A DNA stretch of 64,000 bases from Dryococelus australis (GCA_029891345.1 CM057005.1:63515260-63579259); one strand, 5' to 3'. Numbered from the stretch's first letter, positions 44,777 through 56,761 are shown. Program-made: numbers and translations. The notes: a model not told the origin generated them from the letters alone.

Positions 44777-47076
44777 CTCCGGCGAGTTTGTGTTTGTTGG
44801 CGGCCGGGCGCCTACGAGCGGTGTTAGCAGGACTCGTGACGATGTGGTTGAGTATACGTTACTCGTTCCTGCACCGCGTATCGAAGTATATGCCAAGGAA
44901 ATATGCAGTGCTTTTGCACTTGCGTGCACGGCACACGTTTCGGTAAACAAGCGGGATTACCCGGTAACTTTTATTACAACTACGTGTGAAACTAAGGTAG
45001 CCTGTATAAAAGGATTTCCCTGCTGGGGTAAAGCTCGTAACTACCTGCCAGAACAGTGCGGGACATGTAATTATTGTGAAGATTTTCCTACTTGTGTCGG
45101 AAGGCCGTGCTATCGTCGCTGCGTGTTGTGCAGTCGAGGCTGGCCCATTCAACTTGGACGACGCAGCGTGCTGGCCAGGCCTGAGTGCAGGGTCACGTCT
45201 AAGAAGGGGTGGGGGATTTGCTCCGGGCCCCACATTCCAAGGGGGCCACTTTTTTGGATTAAAAGAAATAATTTACAATGAATTGACTTCTCTAAAATTA
45301 CCATGTAACCACGAGGGGTTGTAACTGGAGTACATGTTTTTTATTATATCTAGCACAACAGTAACTTGTTTTTCATTCGAAGTAGTTAGCTAGTTTAGTA
45401 ACAAACGTATTCGCAAAAAAACATAACTTAACTTAGAATAAAATGCTAAGTCGGCGTTGTATGATGTGTACCTAACCCATAGTAAAGATAATTAACTTTC
45501 ATGTAAATGTGTCGTGGTTTAAAAGTACAATTTCTAAACTGTAGCAGTAAAGAGGGCGTCAGATTTATGTTGCGCCCGGGCCTCACGTGCCCATAAAACG
45601 GAAAGTTGCCCGATTTGCGAGTAGGCTTGGTCACTCGCATACTCGTCTCCTTCGTGCAGCAATTTCAAGGTATTGTGTCTACTAGATTAGAGCCCGAATA
45701 GATCGCGGGCGTTCACGTCATAAATCTTTCCCGACTTTGATACTGGTATCCCGCTCGTGCCACAAACCAAACAACGACCACTTCTGATGTGTTTGGGTGC
45801 TGTACATTTTAATAATATTTTATTAACAGCTCGCGGCTTTTGACACACGTATGCAATGCGTCTAAGTTTTGAAGTGCCAATATTTAACCAACATAATCGA
45901 ATATCTGTTGGTGGTGTCGAATCACCTTCTCACATTTTGTTTAGATATGCCAGAGAGAATAACTTAATGGGAATTTGTGATAGTGAATGTGGCTAAGACT
46001 TAACATATTTACTGGTTAAATATTCATGGGGCGTTACGGCAACGGACTTATACTTGAGGACGAGAACTCGTGTACCCTAAGTTGTAGTTGATATTAAGTA
46101 GGGCTGTTTAAGAGGGAGGTAGCATTGACGGACCTGAGTCCTAGAGGATACAGGCTGTCTCAAAGGATGATGGTTTTGTTTCAACCATAGATAAAACTGT
46201 TATCAGTGTTGTTAAAACAGAGGACTAAAGAATCTCAAAAACTGCGTGATTGTGCGTAATTGTTCCTTACATAAAAAAACATTCCAACAGAGAATTAATA
46301 AAAATGACATAAAATAACTCCAATAAAAATATATTTTTACTGGAAAATTAGTTTTATTGGTAGTTGAAATAACATTTTTTTTTTTTCGAGCACTAGACAA
46401 TTATAATATTACAATTCCAGATTTTCTTATCTACATCTTCGTGATCGCTAAGACCATCCGTCCATAACACGGGAGATGTAAGGTAGCCTACGTTAGCTTA
46501 GTATGTCAGCCGACAGTAGGTTACTTTGACGGCACCAGAACGAGGGCGTTAATAAGTCAAGTTAAAAAAAGTTCAGTATTTTGTTAGAATTTTTTCTGTA
46601 AAAGTTTACTTGTAGAAGTTTAGTTTTACTGTCGTTTTGCCATCCGTTGCCCTTACTGAAATCATTGAGAAAAATGATCACGTATTACCATGGCAATGCG
46701 AATCTTAATGGACGGGTAATGAGACGTGTTTCCAATACTGAAGAAACAAGACATGAGGCAAAGAAGAAGGGAAGGAGAGGGAAACAGATTGACAACAGCT
46801 TTGTGTCTTGGTGTCATTGAAAAGTACATCCGCAGAGGGGAGCAAAGCTATTCGCATTTCACCAGCCAGCCGTAACACGTGTTTTTCCGCGTGTGATAAA
46901 ATCACTGCAGAGATAATGGGTTTCTTCGTATAGTATATACGTGGTTTCTTCACACTTTTAGAATTAAACTTTTTGTAAAAAATACCCCATGGATGACGCG
47001 TTTAGATATTCCCCAATACGCCACGTATCACAACCGTTTTATACCTCTGTTAATATAAAAGTATCTTATTTCTCGT
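44777..47076. other. Unassigned DNA
   Basis: A 163-codon plus-strand ORF (44790-45281) is the longest in this block; it is Cys-rich (15 or so Cys) but has no regular spacing, no second-species evidence and ends in a GGGCCCC-rich patch, so it is not called. Two patches, near 45210-45245 and 45560-45600, share TTTGCTCCGGGCCCCAC-like sequence in the same direction and may be remnants of one transposon end. The rest is AT-rich. Confidence 0.35.
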
Positions 47077-47317
47077 TATAGGCCGTTCACGGTAAAGTGA
47101 GCACTTTTTAAGGCCCTCCCAAATTTTTCTTTTAAGCTATTGTTTATGTTTAAGCCACTTTCTAATATCAGTATTGTCATGTAGCTAATAAATACGGTGT
47201 ATACTTTCACCACTTTCAAAAGTTAATGTCGGAGACTGCAATAAAACATATTTATTAGTGGTTAATGCCTGTTGGGAGGGCTTTAAAAAGTGCTCACTTT
47301 ATCGTGAACAGCCTATA
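47077..47317. mobile_element. MITE family B, copy 5
   Basis: TATAGGCCGTTCACGGTAAA at the left; AAAAAGTGCTCACTTTATCG TGAACAGCCTATA at the right. 241 bp, complete; best preserved family B ends in the window. Confidence 0.88.
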
Positions 47318-47604
47318 AATGGAAGTTTCACCTATATATTTTATTGATTATAATACTGTATGTAATTAGTAATAAATATGAATAAAAACAGTGAGAAAAC
47401 GTGTGTGTCGGTGGCGCCTAGTAAGAAATAGTTCTCATGCAAAATATCATTACAACTGAGTGCGCACGAATTCGGTGCGTTGTCCTTTGGTGCAACTTTC
47501 TAGACATAGTTAAGCTTAGTTTGTATGAAGTGGAGGAATATCCTGTAAGCATAACATTAGCAGGGCTTCAGAAACGTGGGAAGAAAACGTGAATGGATTA
47601 TATA
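47318..47604 (-). mobile_element. MITE family C, minus-strand copy
   Basis: GGCGCCTAGTAAGAAATAGT TCTCATGC, GAGTGCGCACGAATTCGGTG CGTTGTCC and the terminus GTGGGAAGAAAACGTGAATG GATTATA. Directly abuts a family B copy at its left and the pogo-type element at its right. Confidence 0.7.
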
Positions 47605-47607
47605 GGA

Positions 47608-50600
47608 TAAACTCTGGCTAGTCCGTGATACTGGTAACTCCGTGATACTTTTTCGTTTGTTCCTAGCAAGGACTAGACAGATAAGTTCGAGTTCAACTAA
47701 ACTCCATTAGATAGCGCGGAAGTTCCAGTTTACGTACGTACCGGAAACAGCCTGATAGCTTCACTGCGACATGAAGAAACGGACGTGAAAGTACTTTGTT
47801 GCGATATATAGGTGTAATTTTCGTGCAGATTTGATCAGTTATATGTTAATGCGTGTAAATTGTTCCAGAATATACATACAATGCTGAAAATACAGGTAAG
47901 CGATTGTGAAATCGTGTTGTGACAATGCCTCATGGTAACTTTGTGACACACAAAGTTATGAGAACTTTGGATGCTTATAAAATGTAGCTAAAATCTTATT
48001 TTTATTTATTTTTTTTGCAAAATCTGCTTGAGCCCGCGTTTAAGTTAGCGTGTCTCTAAAAATAAAGCTGAAACAAGTTTACGCACTGAAATCGTATTTT
48101 TACTCTATAATGTTGTAAGCCTCTTAGGGTAAGTAAGCCCCCAACATCTATGGTTTAAGTCCGTTTAAGGCCCTTATTAAAAAAATTTATAGACCTAACT
48201 ACACATTGTGAAATAAATTGTGTAATAATACTTAAAGGGAGAAACAATAAACGCATTGGCATTAGTAGATCAGCCGTTAGCGTTCCAACCTTTCAATTGG
48301 AGGGCTTGGTATTCAAATCCTCCCCAAGTAGAAGTTTTTATCTTCGCTATTTTATTTTATGGAAATATCTGATTTTGGCTCACAACTAGATGTTTGTGTT
48401 GCCCCTTCATTTCCAATGGTAGCCACTACGGAATCTTCCGACCTGTCTGGTTTGGCTGTGTCGCCGTGATATAGTGCATTCATAGTAGGCCTATCTATGC
48501 TACAGTTTTTAGGGAACATTTTCATACGTTCCATCATTGTCTGGGGACGTGGGCGGACCTTTTTGCATAGGCCTATAACACATGGTAGTCATGGGAAATT
48601 TTTGTATGCGGCTCAAAATTGAGTAGTGGGTGGAATAGCTTGAAAAGTAATTTATTATATTAAGGCTTCAGGAAACTATTGGGATAGGCCTACAATGAAT
48701 GCGCTAGGCCCTATATCAAAATCTGCATTCGGACTGTTCACCTAATCATTCAAAAAAAGGATATCATATGGCTTGTTAGATACTATTTAGGCATTTCTTG
48801 TTGTTATTAGTTTGTTTACAATGCCTGCATAAACTGACATTAATGAATATTGTTTCAGAGATGCATAAAAAAAAAAATATTCCACCTAGTGACAAAGAAT
48901 AGAAGCGTAAGCCAAAAGAGCGTAGCTATTCATCCCTTAGCATGCAGTCAGCCCTTCATAAAATGAAAGTTGAAAATTGGTCTATTTACAAAGCAAGTAA
49001 ACATTACTCTATCCCATGGTTGACGCTGAAGGATTATGTTTCAAAGAATTTGCCAACTGAAACAAACCAAACAAATCTGACAAATGGGAAACTTAGCAGA
49101 ATTGGGAAACCGTTAGGAATGAGCAGTGAACTTGAGGTGGAGATTGTAAGCTACATTGTAAAAATGCAGGAGCTTTGTTTCGGTCTGACAAAATACGACA
49201 CCTTGCCTACACGTCAGCAGAACAGTCTGGATCCCAACATCCATTTAACATGACCAAAGAAATGGCAGGTTGGTTTTGGTGGGTGAATTTCAAAAGCCGT
49301 TATGGGCTTACACTTAGGCAACCGGAAAACTTTGCGCTGTACAGAGCATCTACTGCAAACAGAGATATTTTAAATGACTTTTTTTTTTTTTACACAAAGT
49401 AGGAAAATCTAGCCGAAACCTTGCAGGTGACACATTTGCCAGGTCGATCTTGGAATGTTGATGAGACGCATCTCACCTATGTTATGAAGCCAAACAAAGT
49501 GGCAACTGTAGTAAGTAAAATATATGTGTATAAACAGACCTATGCAGAAAGAGGTGCCACAACAACTGTGCTGGGATGTGTAAGCGCATCTGGACTGTCA
49601 GTTCCTCCACTCATAAATTTTAAAGATGTTCGGATAGTTGACCGTTTGGCTGAGAACTTGATTCCAGGTGGTCTTGTTCGCCTGTCGAAAAATGGCTGGA
49701 TCAACACTGACTTGTTCCTTGAATGGTTCAATCATTTCTTGGTTAACATTCCTTCACAAAGACCAGTTATTTTGTTGATGGACAGTCATGCCAGTCACTT
49801 AAGTCCACAGATTCTGGAGCTTGCAGCCAAGAATGATGTTTATATTGGTACTTTTCCTTCTCACACTACGCACCTTCTCCAGTCACTGGATGTTAGGATG
49901 TACAAACCCTTAAAGAGCAATTGGAAGAAGGAATTGAATGCATTCATGAATTCACATCCATCTGAGAAACCAAGCAGAGTTGATTTCAATAACTTTCTTA
50001 CTTCATCTTGGCTGTCCACTTTCATCCCACATACCATAATTAACAGTTTTCGGAAGACGGGAATTTTTCCCATCGACAGATGTGGAATCACAGATCAAGC
50101 TATAGCTCCTTCGTTGGTGACAGAGCGTCCACAGGCACACCAGCAATCCACTAATTATGGGAACACCACATCATTTTTCAACTACCCCAGACATAACCAA
50201 GAACGAGTTACCCCAAAAAGAGATCCTAAGGCAAAGATGATCTCTCCAACTTTTCAAGCTGGACCTTCATCAGCATCGGATGGCCCAAGCTACAATCCAA
50301 CTCCAGATGCCACAATTTCTTATCAAAAAGTTTTTCCTCTGAAGCAAACTCGTCCAAGCAAAAGCAAGCAAATAAATATCAAGAAGAGAAAATACAAGGA
50401 AGACTCGTTTTGTGGATCTTGTGGAAGAAGGTACAATGAAGATGTAGTCGAAAAAAATGGTGCTGAATGGGTTCAGTGTAGTTTTTGTAGTGTTTGGTAT
50501 CACTGTGCATGCCAAAATGTTACTAGTGACTTAGTATTTCTGTGTGATGGATGTGCAAGTGATACTGACAGTGAGTGAAATCATTTCAAGCAAATACGCT

Positions 50601-50755
50601 ATCTCACAGACTAAATGTTAGAAAAATCTGACAGCCTAATAGTTGTTTCCATTAAAGTCAAACTTACCAAAATCGTCTCAATTAAAATTTAAAATTTTTC
50701 AAATCTCATTTTTATATTAAATATTCTAAAATTATCACGGACTAACCAGAGCTTA
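47608..50755 (+). mobile_element. pogo-superfamily transposon, about 3.1 kb
   Basis: Left end AACTCTGGCTAGTCCGTGAT from 47610; reverse complement of the right end AGCTCTGGTTAGTCCGTGAT ending at 50753; two mismatches in about 20. TA on both sides (47608-47609, 50754-50755). A second CCGTGATAC copy lies about 17 bases inside the left end. About 1.25 kb of non-coding DNA precedes the transposase gene, and about 175 bases follow it. TA target, size and the transposase all fit the pogo/Tigger branch of Tc1/mariner. Confidence 0.88.
48861..50578 (+). pseudogene. pogo-type transposase with C-terminal PHD finger
   Basis: About 570 codons if read through. The start is set at ATG 48861, just after a CAG that looks like a splice acceptor. 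The N-terminal part (48942-49190) has a psq/CENPB-type helix-turn-helix (HKMKVENWSIYKASKHYSIP). Next comes the CENPB-like region (RHLAYTSAEQSGSQHPFN, WFWWVNFKSRYGLTLRQPE), in another frame. The catalytic part (49403-50100) has WNVDETH with Asp 1, LLMDSHASH with Asp 2 and LLQSLDVRMYKPLK with Asp 3, 35 residues later. The C-terminus (50395-50575) has a C-x2-C-x18-C-x2-C-x4-H-x2-C-x10-C-x2-C PHD-like finger. Breaks: TAG at 48900, a frameshift near 49190, a T expansion near 49380 and TAG at 49400. From 49403 to the TGA at 50576 the 392 codons are undamaged. Confidence 0.85.
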
Positions 50756-50817
50756 CTCGACATGCAGTTTCAGCTTACTCAAATTCCAAAAACCGTAGGT
50801 TTTGCAAGTAGCATTTA

Positions 50818-50841
50818 CTAATAAGTGATATTTTATCTTAG
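50818..50841 (+). promoter_or_regulatory. Splice acceptor region of candidate exon
   Basis: Branch-point-like CTAAT, 18 bases of T-rich sequence and a terminal AG at 50840-50841. Confidence 0.45.
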
Positions 50842-50991
50842 GGACGTAAGTATACTTACGTGGTGATGCGCCACTTACTGAAAACTTATCCGAATAGAAT
50901 TCCTGATGTCACACTATTACCAAGCCCATTTGCAAGACGAGGTTATGCTGTGTATGTTGGCAGACCTTACTCAGAGCAGCAACCATTGAAG
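50842..50991 (+). CDS. Candidate internal exon of a host gene
   Basis: Exactly 150 bases, 50 codons, open in phase 0 (GRKYTYVVMRHLLKTYPN..., RRGYAVYVGRPYSEQQPLK). Bounded at the left by a branch-point-like CTAAT (50818-50822) and TTTTATCTTAG, and at the right by a donor, AAG followed by GTGATG. The composition is ordinary for a folded protein and free of repeats. I do not recognise the family. No partner exon was identified in the window, so introns would exceed several kilobases, as is usual in large insect genomes. The pogo element ends only 87 bases upstream, within the putative intron. Alternative: a remnant of an unknown transposon protein. Confidence 0.5.
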
Positions 50992-51867
50992 GTGATGTAT
51001 AGTTATTTAAGGGATGGAAATTGATTCATGAACAAAATTAATAATTGGTTATGCTGTTTTATTTAACAACATAAAATTTACATACAATGTCAATAATGGA
51101 GCATGTTGTTACAGCCTAACTGCTGTACAAAACAGTGCATAAACTTCTGAAATAATGTAACATCATATCCTTCATTTTATAGAGCAAAATAAATTCTGAT
51201 AGGCGAATGCTTATCTTCTTTGCTTTGACATAGGGACTTAATTACAACATGCGTAAACTTTGGTATACTGGCCACAAGAACAAAGTAACCAATCTTGGGC
51301 GAATACAAATAATTAAATTGCCAAAACAAATTTGACGCAGAATGTACGACTTTATAAACAATGCTGGGCACAAGAGAGGTGGCCGTAAAATATCCTAAAT
51401 TGTCTATAAACCCTTTGTTAAGTTCTGAAAAACTGTAAAGCTATTAAATGATATATATTACATTTCTTGCAGCTAGGCCGATAATTAAAATTAAATTTAT
51501 GGTCTGACATATTAATTTTATTTTAAAAGTAATCATCTTATAAAACTTATTGCTAGGTATATTATGCGTCGGAATATAATGAATTCAATATTTTTTTTCA
51601 AATGTACAAAATATGTATCAGGTATGGAGTTTGATTGTTATTACCCCAAGACAACAATTTACGACAAGCTATGTACACAAACTCTCCTTAAAGTTTTTCT
51701 CTGCAGGTTTATTTTAAAGGGATACAACTAAGGAAAGAAAGAAGACGAAGTAATCGAGCGGTACCACTCGGCCGATCAATGCAGCAAGATTAGGGACATC
51801 AAGACAGTTAAGGGGTTTTGTATTCAGCTTAATGAGCCTCTTCGTAGTAGCGACTCAACAGCCAGGG
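50992..51867. other. AT-rich DNA downstream of the exon
   Basis: The reading frame of the exon closes at a TGA about 30 bases into this stretch, consistent with an intron. Nothing else recognised. Confidence 0.35.
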
Positions 51868-52035
51868 GGCGTTCCTCTTCACGAAACCACCGAACCCAAC
51901 TCGATCTATTTCGTCGAAATTCCTCTTGACGAAGCTGTCGAACCCCGAGCGGTCTATCTCGTCGAAGTTCTTCTTGACGAAGCCGTTGAAACCGCTTCTG
52001 TCGATCTCGTCGAAATTTCTCTTCTGCGAGCCGAA
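51868..52035. repeat. 48-bp tandem repeat, about 3.5 units
   Basis: Units start at about 51868, 51916, 51964 and 52012. The second and third begin GAAATTCCTCTTGACGAAGC and GAAGTTCTTCTTGACGAAGC. A 48-base period keeps frame, so it is open on both strands: 16-residue acidic repeats on plus, and Arg/Glu-rich repeats ([20 protein letters not shown]) on minus. On the minus strand it is preceded by TTTGTTGCAG, a possible splice acceptor at about 52050, and ends in a TGA at 51824. It could therefore be a small coding exon or a minisatellite; I cannot decide. Confidence 0.6.
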
Positions 52036-52089
52036 ACCTTTCCCGCTGCAACAAACATGAGACAGGCTGTTGGCAATTTCATTTCGTGA

Positions 52090-53325
52090 AACATCGAGAA
52101 TGCGTTATTCATCACACACTGCGAACGACGCCAGTGGTAAAGCTATGTTTATTCTACAGTACATATGTAGCCTCGAAATCCAAATTGTAATAAACATTTT
52201 ATACTAGAATTACATACCAAATCAAATGAACAAGTTCTGTTAACCATAATAAGAAGACATCTCTATTAAGATACAGTTTTAACTTACGTAAAATTCAAAA
52301 GTTTGAATAAGAGGATGTTATTTGCTTTAAGCCGTAACTCTTTGCGTAAAAAAGTTTATGTAACGGTACGTTTGAAAGTATCGTGTGTATACGCAAAAAT
52401 ATTTTCGATATCTCATGCAGTATAACTATGTTTTACTGGAACACCTCAAGCCAATATTACCTTAGACTGAGAATAAATACTACACCACTGGCTTAGTACA
52501 TTTTATTTATTCAATAAATAGATTATATAACCATTAGGCTGAATACATCTTCAGGACAGGAATTGTGGAAGATGGTCCGGCATTATGGGTAAGAACTCAA
52601 GGGTTCGCACAAAACAATTGCATAGTAGTTAGATTTCAATAAATTACAACATACATAAGAACGAAAAATTGATTTGGCAAACAGACTTTGTAATCTGTAA
52701 CACGTCATTTTTTTTAACGGATAGTAAGCAACTGAAAGTAATAATGAGAAACGTAAAACAGAACTGTATTAAAAAATACTGCATCGACAAATTGCATAAA
52801 ATCAGCTTGTAGGAATAAAGTCCATAGTCAATGTAACTTCACACCATTTACTGCATAAACTCTTCATGGAAATATGTTTGGAGACCATGTAGAGTAGATT
52901 AAACAAACTTCAATGCAAGTAATAACAATCGCCACTCGATCCGTAATGCTGGACAAGAGCATGAGGCGAACAGTTATTTCGGAAACTACACTTTAAATGG
53001 TTTTCGTATATGTGAAAAAAATTAATTGAATCTAAACAAATATATTAATATAAAAAGTGTTCCTGATCAAGTCCTTTGCCATTAGTGGTCTGCTTAAATG
53101 AGGTTGGAAGCGCTGCGTACGATGATGTAATGACTGCGATGTGTTACGACGGCAGAGCTGTCCAACAAACAAATATCTCAATACAGATATATACACTACT
53201 TTAGATATGCCTAGTACTTGAGAGTCCAAAGTGACACACTGAAAATGCAAATAGCACATCCCAAGCATACAAAGGAAATAATATCATAAGTATAGATGTA
53301 AGGTTAAATAATTTATACTTATGTC
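52090..53325. other. AT-rich DNA, no gene recognised
   Basis: Nothing recognised. Confidence 0.35.
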
Positions 53326-53762
53326 TATAGGTTGTTCACGGTAAAATGAGTAATTTTGAAAGCCCTACTTAAGATCTACTTGTGTGAATGTTGGGAATTC
53401 TTCCGCCACATGCAAAATTAACATTTCCGTTGGCCTCATAACTTTATCCATGCGTCCATCAAGTGACACTGTGAAATTATTAGAAAAGTCTATATTCTAC
53501 ACATTTTCTCATTTTTATACTCCGATGCGTTAAGAAGCAGAGAAAGCAAAAAAAAAAAAAAAAAATTTAATTTGTCGCAAATGGTTACTTAACACTTTTT
53601 ATTCGACATTAAGATATGGAAGCACTTTCCATCCATCGTTACCAACTTTACTCGGTACATCATGCTACTCAGTGCGCGCGTTAAAATATATGCAGCTAGG
53701 AGCAGTGACTTTTTTCTAAGGTTGATTTGAAAAGTGCTCACTTTATAGTGAATAGCCTTTAA
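53326..53762 (+). mobile_element. MITE family A, copy 7
   Basis: TATAGGTTGTTCACGGTAAA at the left; TTGAAAAGTGCTCACTTTAT AGTGAATAGCC at the right; 437 bp, with an internal A run near 53549-53565. Confidence 0.85.
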
Positions 53763-54635
53763 TATATATTGAAGCTACATCGTAAATGTTGTAACTTAGT
53801 TCCACAATTGTTGTCATACGCATGCGGCTGCGGAGTGTCGTACCAAAACGTACACGTAATACCTTCTCTTTCCAATTCATCAAGGTCGATGCGTTAGCAG
53901 AATTTTTGGAGGTAGTCAGCATCGATCTTGCATCCAAGATCTGTTGCGACACTAAGTGCTGCGATGCTGCGATAAAAGGCCATCAACCACTTTTCTTATG
54001 GTCAAGTCCCAACTAACATATTATGTATTTGTGAAATCTGTAGTATTATGTATTATTTTGTGATCAGTAGCACTTTTACAAATTTTATAACACTTCAACT
54101 TGAAATATATTGTTATAATTTACAAATAATTAACACTGTCAAACTTAAAATTAATATGTCAATAATATGTTACAGTAATAATTTCCTATCAACCTTCTCA
54201 CACTCTTCCTGCGGATTATTAGTTTCTAAAGTGCAATGGAATGCTTTCGTAATAGACTCTTGTACAAACCACTGCAACCTACTTCCGCGACAACTGCGAT
54301 CGCACAGAGTAATGGACTCTACCGCGTCTGTACTTCACAACGTGACCACTCCTCTCCCCAGCGCTGGCATCTCTGGCTAATTCATGCCTCCACCACATCA
54401 TCTTCTACCATCCCAGCCGGCTGAGGACAGCCGCATCTTTCGACGGAGGGGATGATGTTACGACGACAGAGGTGATGGGGCGAGCGGTGTTTAAAGAGGC
54501 AGTGTGTGTCAACATCAAACAAAGCTGCAGAGCGGAGAGAGAGAAATTAGGTTAGGAGGCGAAATATAAGGAGGTCTCGCAAGAAGGGCGTGGTCGTACA
54601 TTGCCGCGTGACCCTGGCAAGACTTCGAGTCTTAA
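53763..54635. other. Unassigned DNA
   Basis: The plus-strand ORF of 110 codons (54048-54380) has no recognisable domain. GC content rises at about 54270-54620 without a clear gene. Confidence 0.35.
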
Positions 54636-55081
54636 ACGAGTTCTATGTACTGAAACATTTTCTGTGAAATCGTTGTCGACGTGTGAACGCGTATCTCGGT
54701 AAATAAAAATTCTCGAAATACGACTTTTTGTTAGAAAAGAAAAAAAAAATTTTTATATGGCCCTATTCTCTTTTTACTTTATCATATTAAATGTATTCTT
54801 GGAGAAAAAAAATCGTGCAAGTGGTTAAATATCGCATATTTAAAGCTTATCTATGCAGTTTTCTTAAGTGGCAAGAGGAAAGTGCAAATATAAGGACCTG
54901 TGGCCTTTCATCGCGTGTGATAAAACCCTTATGTTATAGATCTAATTTGCGCAGTACAGCGTCACGACGGAAACACTGCACGCCTTGCGCGTAGGAGCGA
55001 TGAGGCGCTAGGCGTGCGTGTAACTGTCGTCTGTATTGCTCCCTCGCTTCTTGACCTTGGACGCGCAGCTACATAGACCCC
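54636..55081 (+). mobile_element. MITE family F (TTAA type), copy 3
   Basis: Perfect TTAA on both sides (54632-54635, 55082-55085). ACGAGTTCTATGTACTGAAA at the left; GCGCAGCTACATAGACCCC at the right, an inverted TCTATGTA core. 446 bp and non-coding. The most complete copy, and the best evidence for a TTAA-targeting (piggyBac-like) mobiliser. Confidence 0.85.
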
Positions 55082-55085
55082 TTAA

Positions 55086-55351
55086 ATGCGACGCGTGAGG
55101 AGATCTCTCGTATTCCGAGCTGATGGCGTGACGCGTCAAACAGGGACGAGTACCCGCCGAAGGGCGTGAGGCTTTAACTAGGGCTGAGCAAAAGATAGAA
55201 CTGAAACAATCGTAACTTGTGTGAGCATTTAGAGAATTCAGTATAAAGTGTGCTCAATAATAAATCACATAAATTGTGTGAGATCTGGGAGCTTAGTAAA
55301 ACGCCTAGTTTATTATAGTTCTGCTTGATCATTTCAACCACCTCACCCTTG
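55086..55351. other. Unassigned DNA
   Basis: Nothing recognised. Confidence 0.3.
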
Positions 55352-55742
55352 GAAATAGACACACTTTTGAAAGCCTTGCTTAAAATCTACTTGTATGCAC
55401 GTGGTGTATTCTTCCGCCTTATGTAAGATTAACATTGTCGTGGGCCTCATCACTTCATTCGTGCGTCGGTCAAGTAAAACTGTGAAATTATTTGAAAAGT
55501 AAATATCTAACAAATCTGCTCATTTTTACTCTTCGATGCGTTAAAAAATAAATATAAAGCGAAATGGTAACCCAGCACTTTTTATTCGACGTTAAGTCAC
55601 GGTACTACTTCCTATCCATCGTTACCAAATTTATTGGGTGCATGTCACTCAGGGAGCCCGTTAAAATATATGCATGTAGGGCCAGTGACTTATTTTCTAA
55701 GGTTGATTTCAGAAGTGCTCACTTTATCGTGAACAGCCTTTA
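55352..55742 (+). mobile_element. MITE family A, copy 8, left end worn
   Basis: Starts within the terminal repeat (ACACTTTTGAAAGCCTTGCT), then follows family A to TTCAGAAGTGCTCACTTTAT CGTGAACAGCC. Confidence 0.8.
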
Positions 55743-56454
55743 ATTGGACAGCCACTGGGTAACACTGGGGTGACCCAAGACTGTTACAGATGTCACAAAA
55801 ATGTTTACATCGGTAGCATTGTATATTAAGAAATCAGTCAAAGGTATATATATTTTTTAATAATGTAACTCGATATTTCAGAATTAGTGTCGATCTTCGG
55901 AAGGAACCGCTCGCAGAGTAGTATATTTCTCTTCTCTTAAATCAGTTGCAAATTTCATAACGACGCTTCGTGTAAAAGAAAGAAATATGAAATCTCGTCT
56001 TCTTCTTTCCACCAGAGTGATAACTTAATATCTGAGCTCGTTTTCTTCAGCGCGGTCTTATGTATTTCGTCCTCAGATATTTTTTCTTTTTACAAACAAG
56101 GTTTATTTGATTTGAATCCAGCAAGGAATTTTCTCCAGTCATTGAGTTGAGATTGGTTTTTCCGCACCCACCACACATTCAACAGAAATGCCTGCAAAAT
56201 TCTCGTCACTTGTACGTTTCCATTATTTGTGTCACTGGGCCATTGTTTTATACCTTCAGAATGGATGTGTGTCATTAATACAATACAAAAACCACACAGT
56301 GCCATTAACCGAATAACTTTCAGTCCAGTTAGGATGTAGCTTGTATATCTGTATGGCTACAGCCGATGAACGAACGAACCCGACACATTATTTCTCTGTT
56401 ACCTTGGATTTAAATATTACATAACTACGAATGTTTCTGCATCAAAATCTGTTG
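55743..56454. other. Unassigned DNA
   Basis: Nothing recognised. Confidence 0.3.
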
Positions 56455-56740
56455 ACTGTGAGCAGTGTTTGAAGTATTTGTAGAGACCTGCAAAATTCGC
56501 GTAGTTATTTAAGGACATTTTAAACTTTAAACACTTTTCCTTTGGAATACGTTTGTCATTGGCCCATTCTTTATTTGTCACGCCCCGGGTAACTCTGCGC
56601 CAATAAATGAGCACTTCTCAATCGTGTGCCCCAATCACGTGCAATTCACTCAGCAGGGGAGTGACTTAACATCTAAGCAGCAGCCAATGGAGAAACGACG
56701 CCGGCTCGAGTGTATGCAGTACTGTGAATTTTAGCTTGAC
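56455..56740 (-). repeat. Dispersed repeat family G, copy 3 (inverted)
   Basis: Reverse complement of 10495-10745: TAGAGACCTGCAAAATTCGC, CGCCCCGGGTAACTCTGCGC, GACGCCGGCTCGAGTGTATG. Followed by a short TA run at 56745-56761. The longest copy of the family. Confidence 0.75.
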
Positions 56741-56761
56741 GCTATATATATATATATATAT

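Noticed and set aside
44790..45281. 163-codon Cys-rich plus-strand ORF as a secreted protein gene
   Set aside because: No signal peptide, no regular Cys spacing, ends in a transposon-like GGGCCCC patch; chance ORF or old relic.
45210..45600. hAT-like element between two GGGCCC-rich patches
   Set aside because: The two patches are in the same orientation, not inverted, and no 8-bp duplication was seen.
48250..48330. tRNA-like sequence (GATCAGCCGTTAGCG ... TATTCAAATCC)
   Set aside because: B-box-like word present, but the spacing and stems do not form a tRNA, and it lies inside the pogo element.
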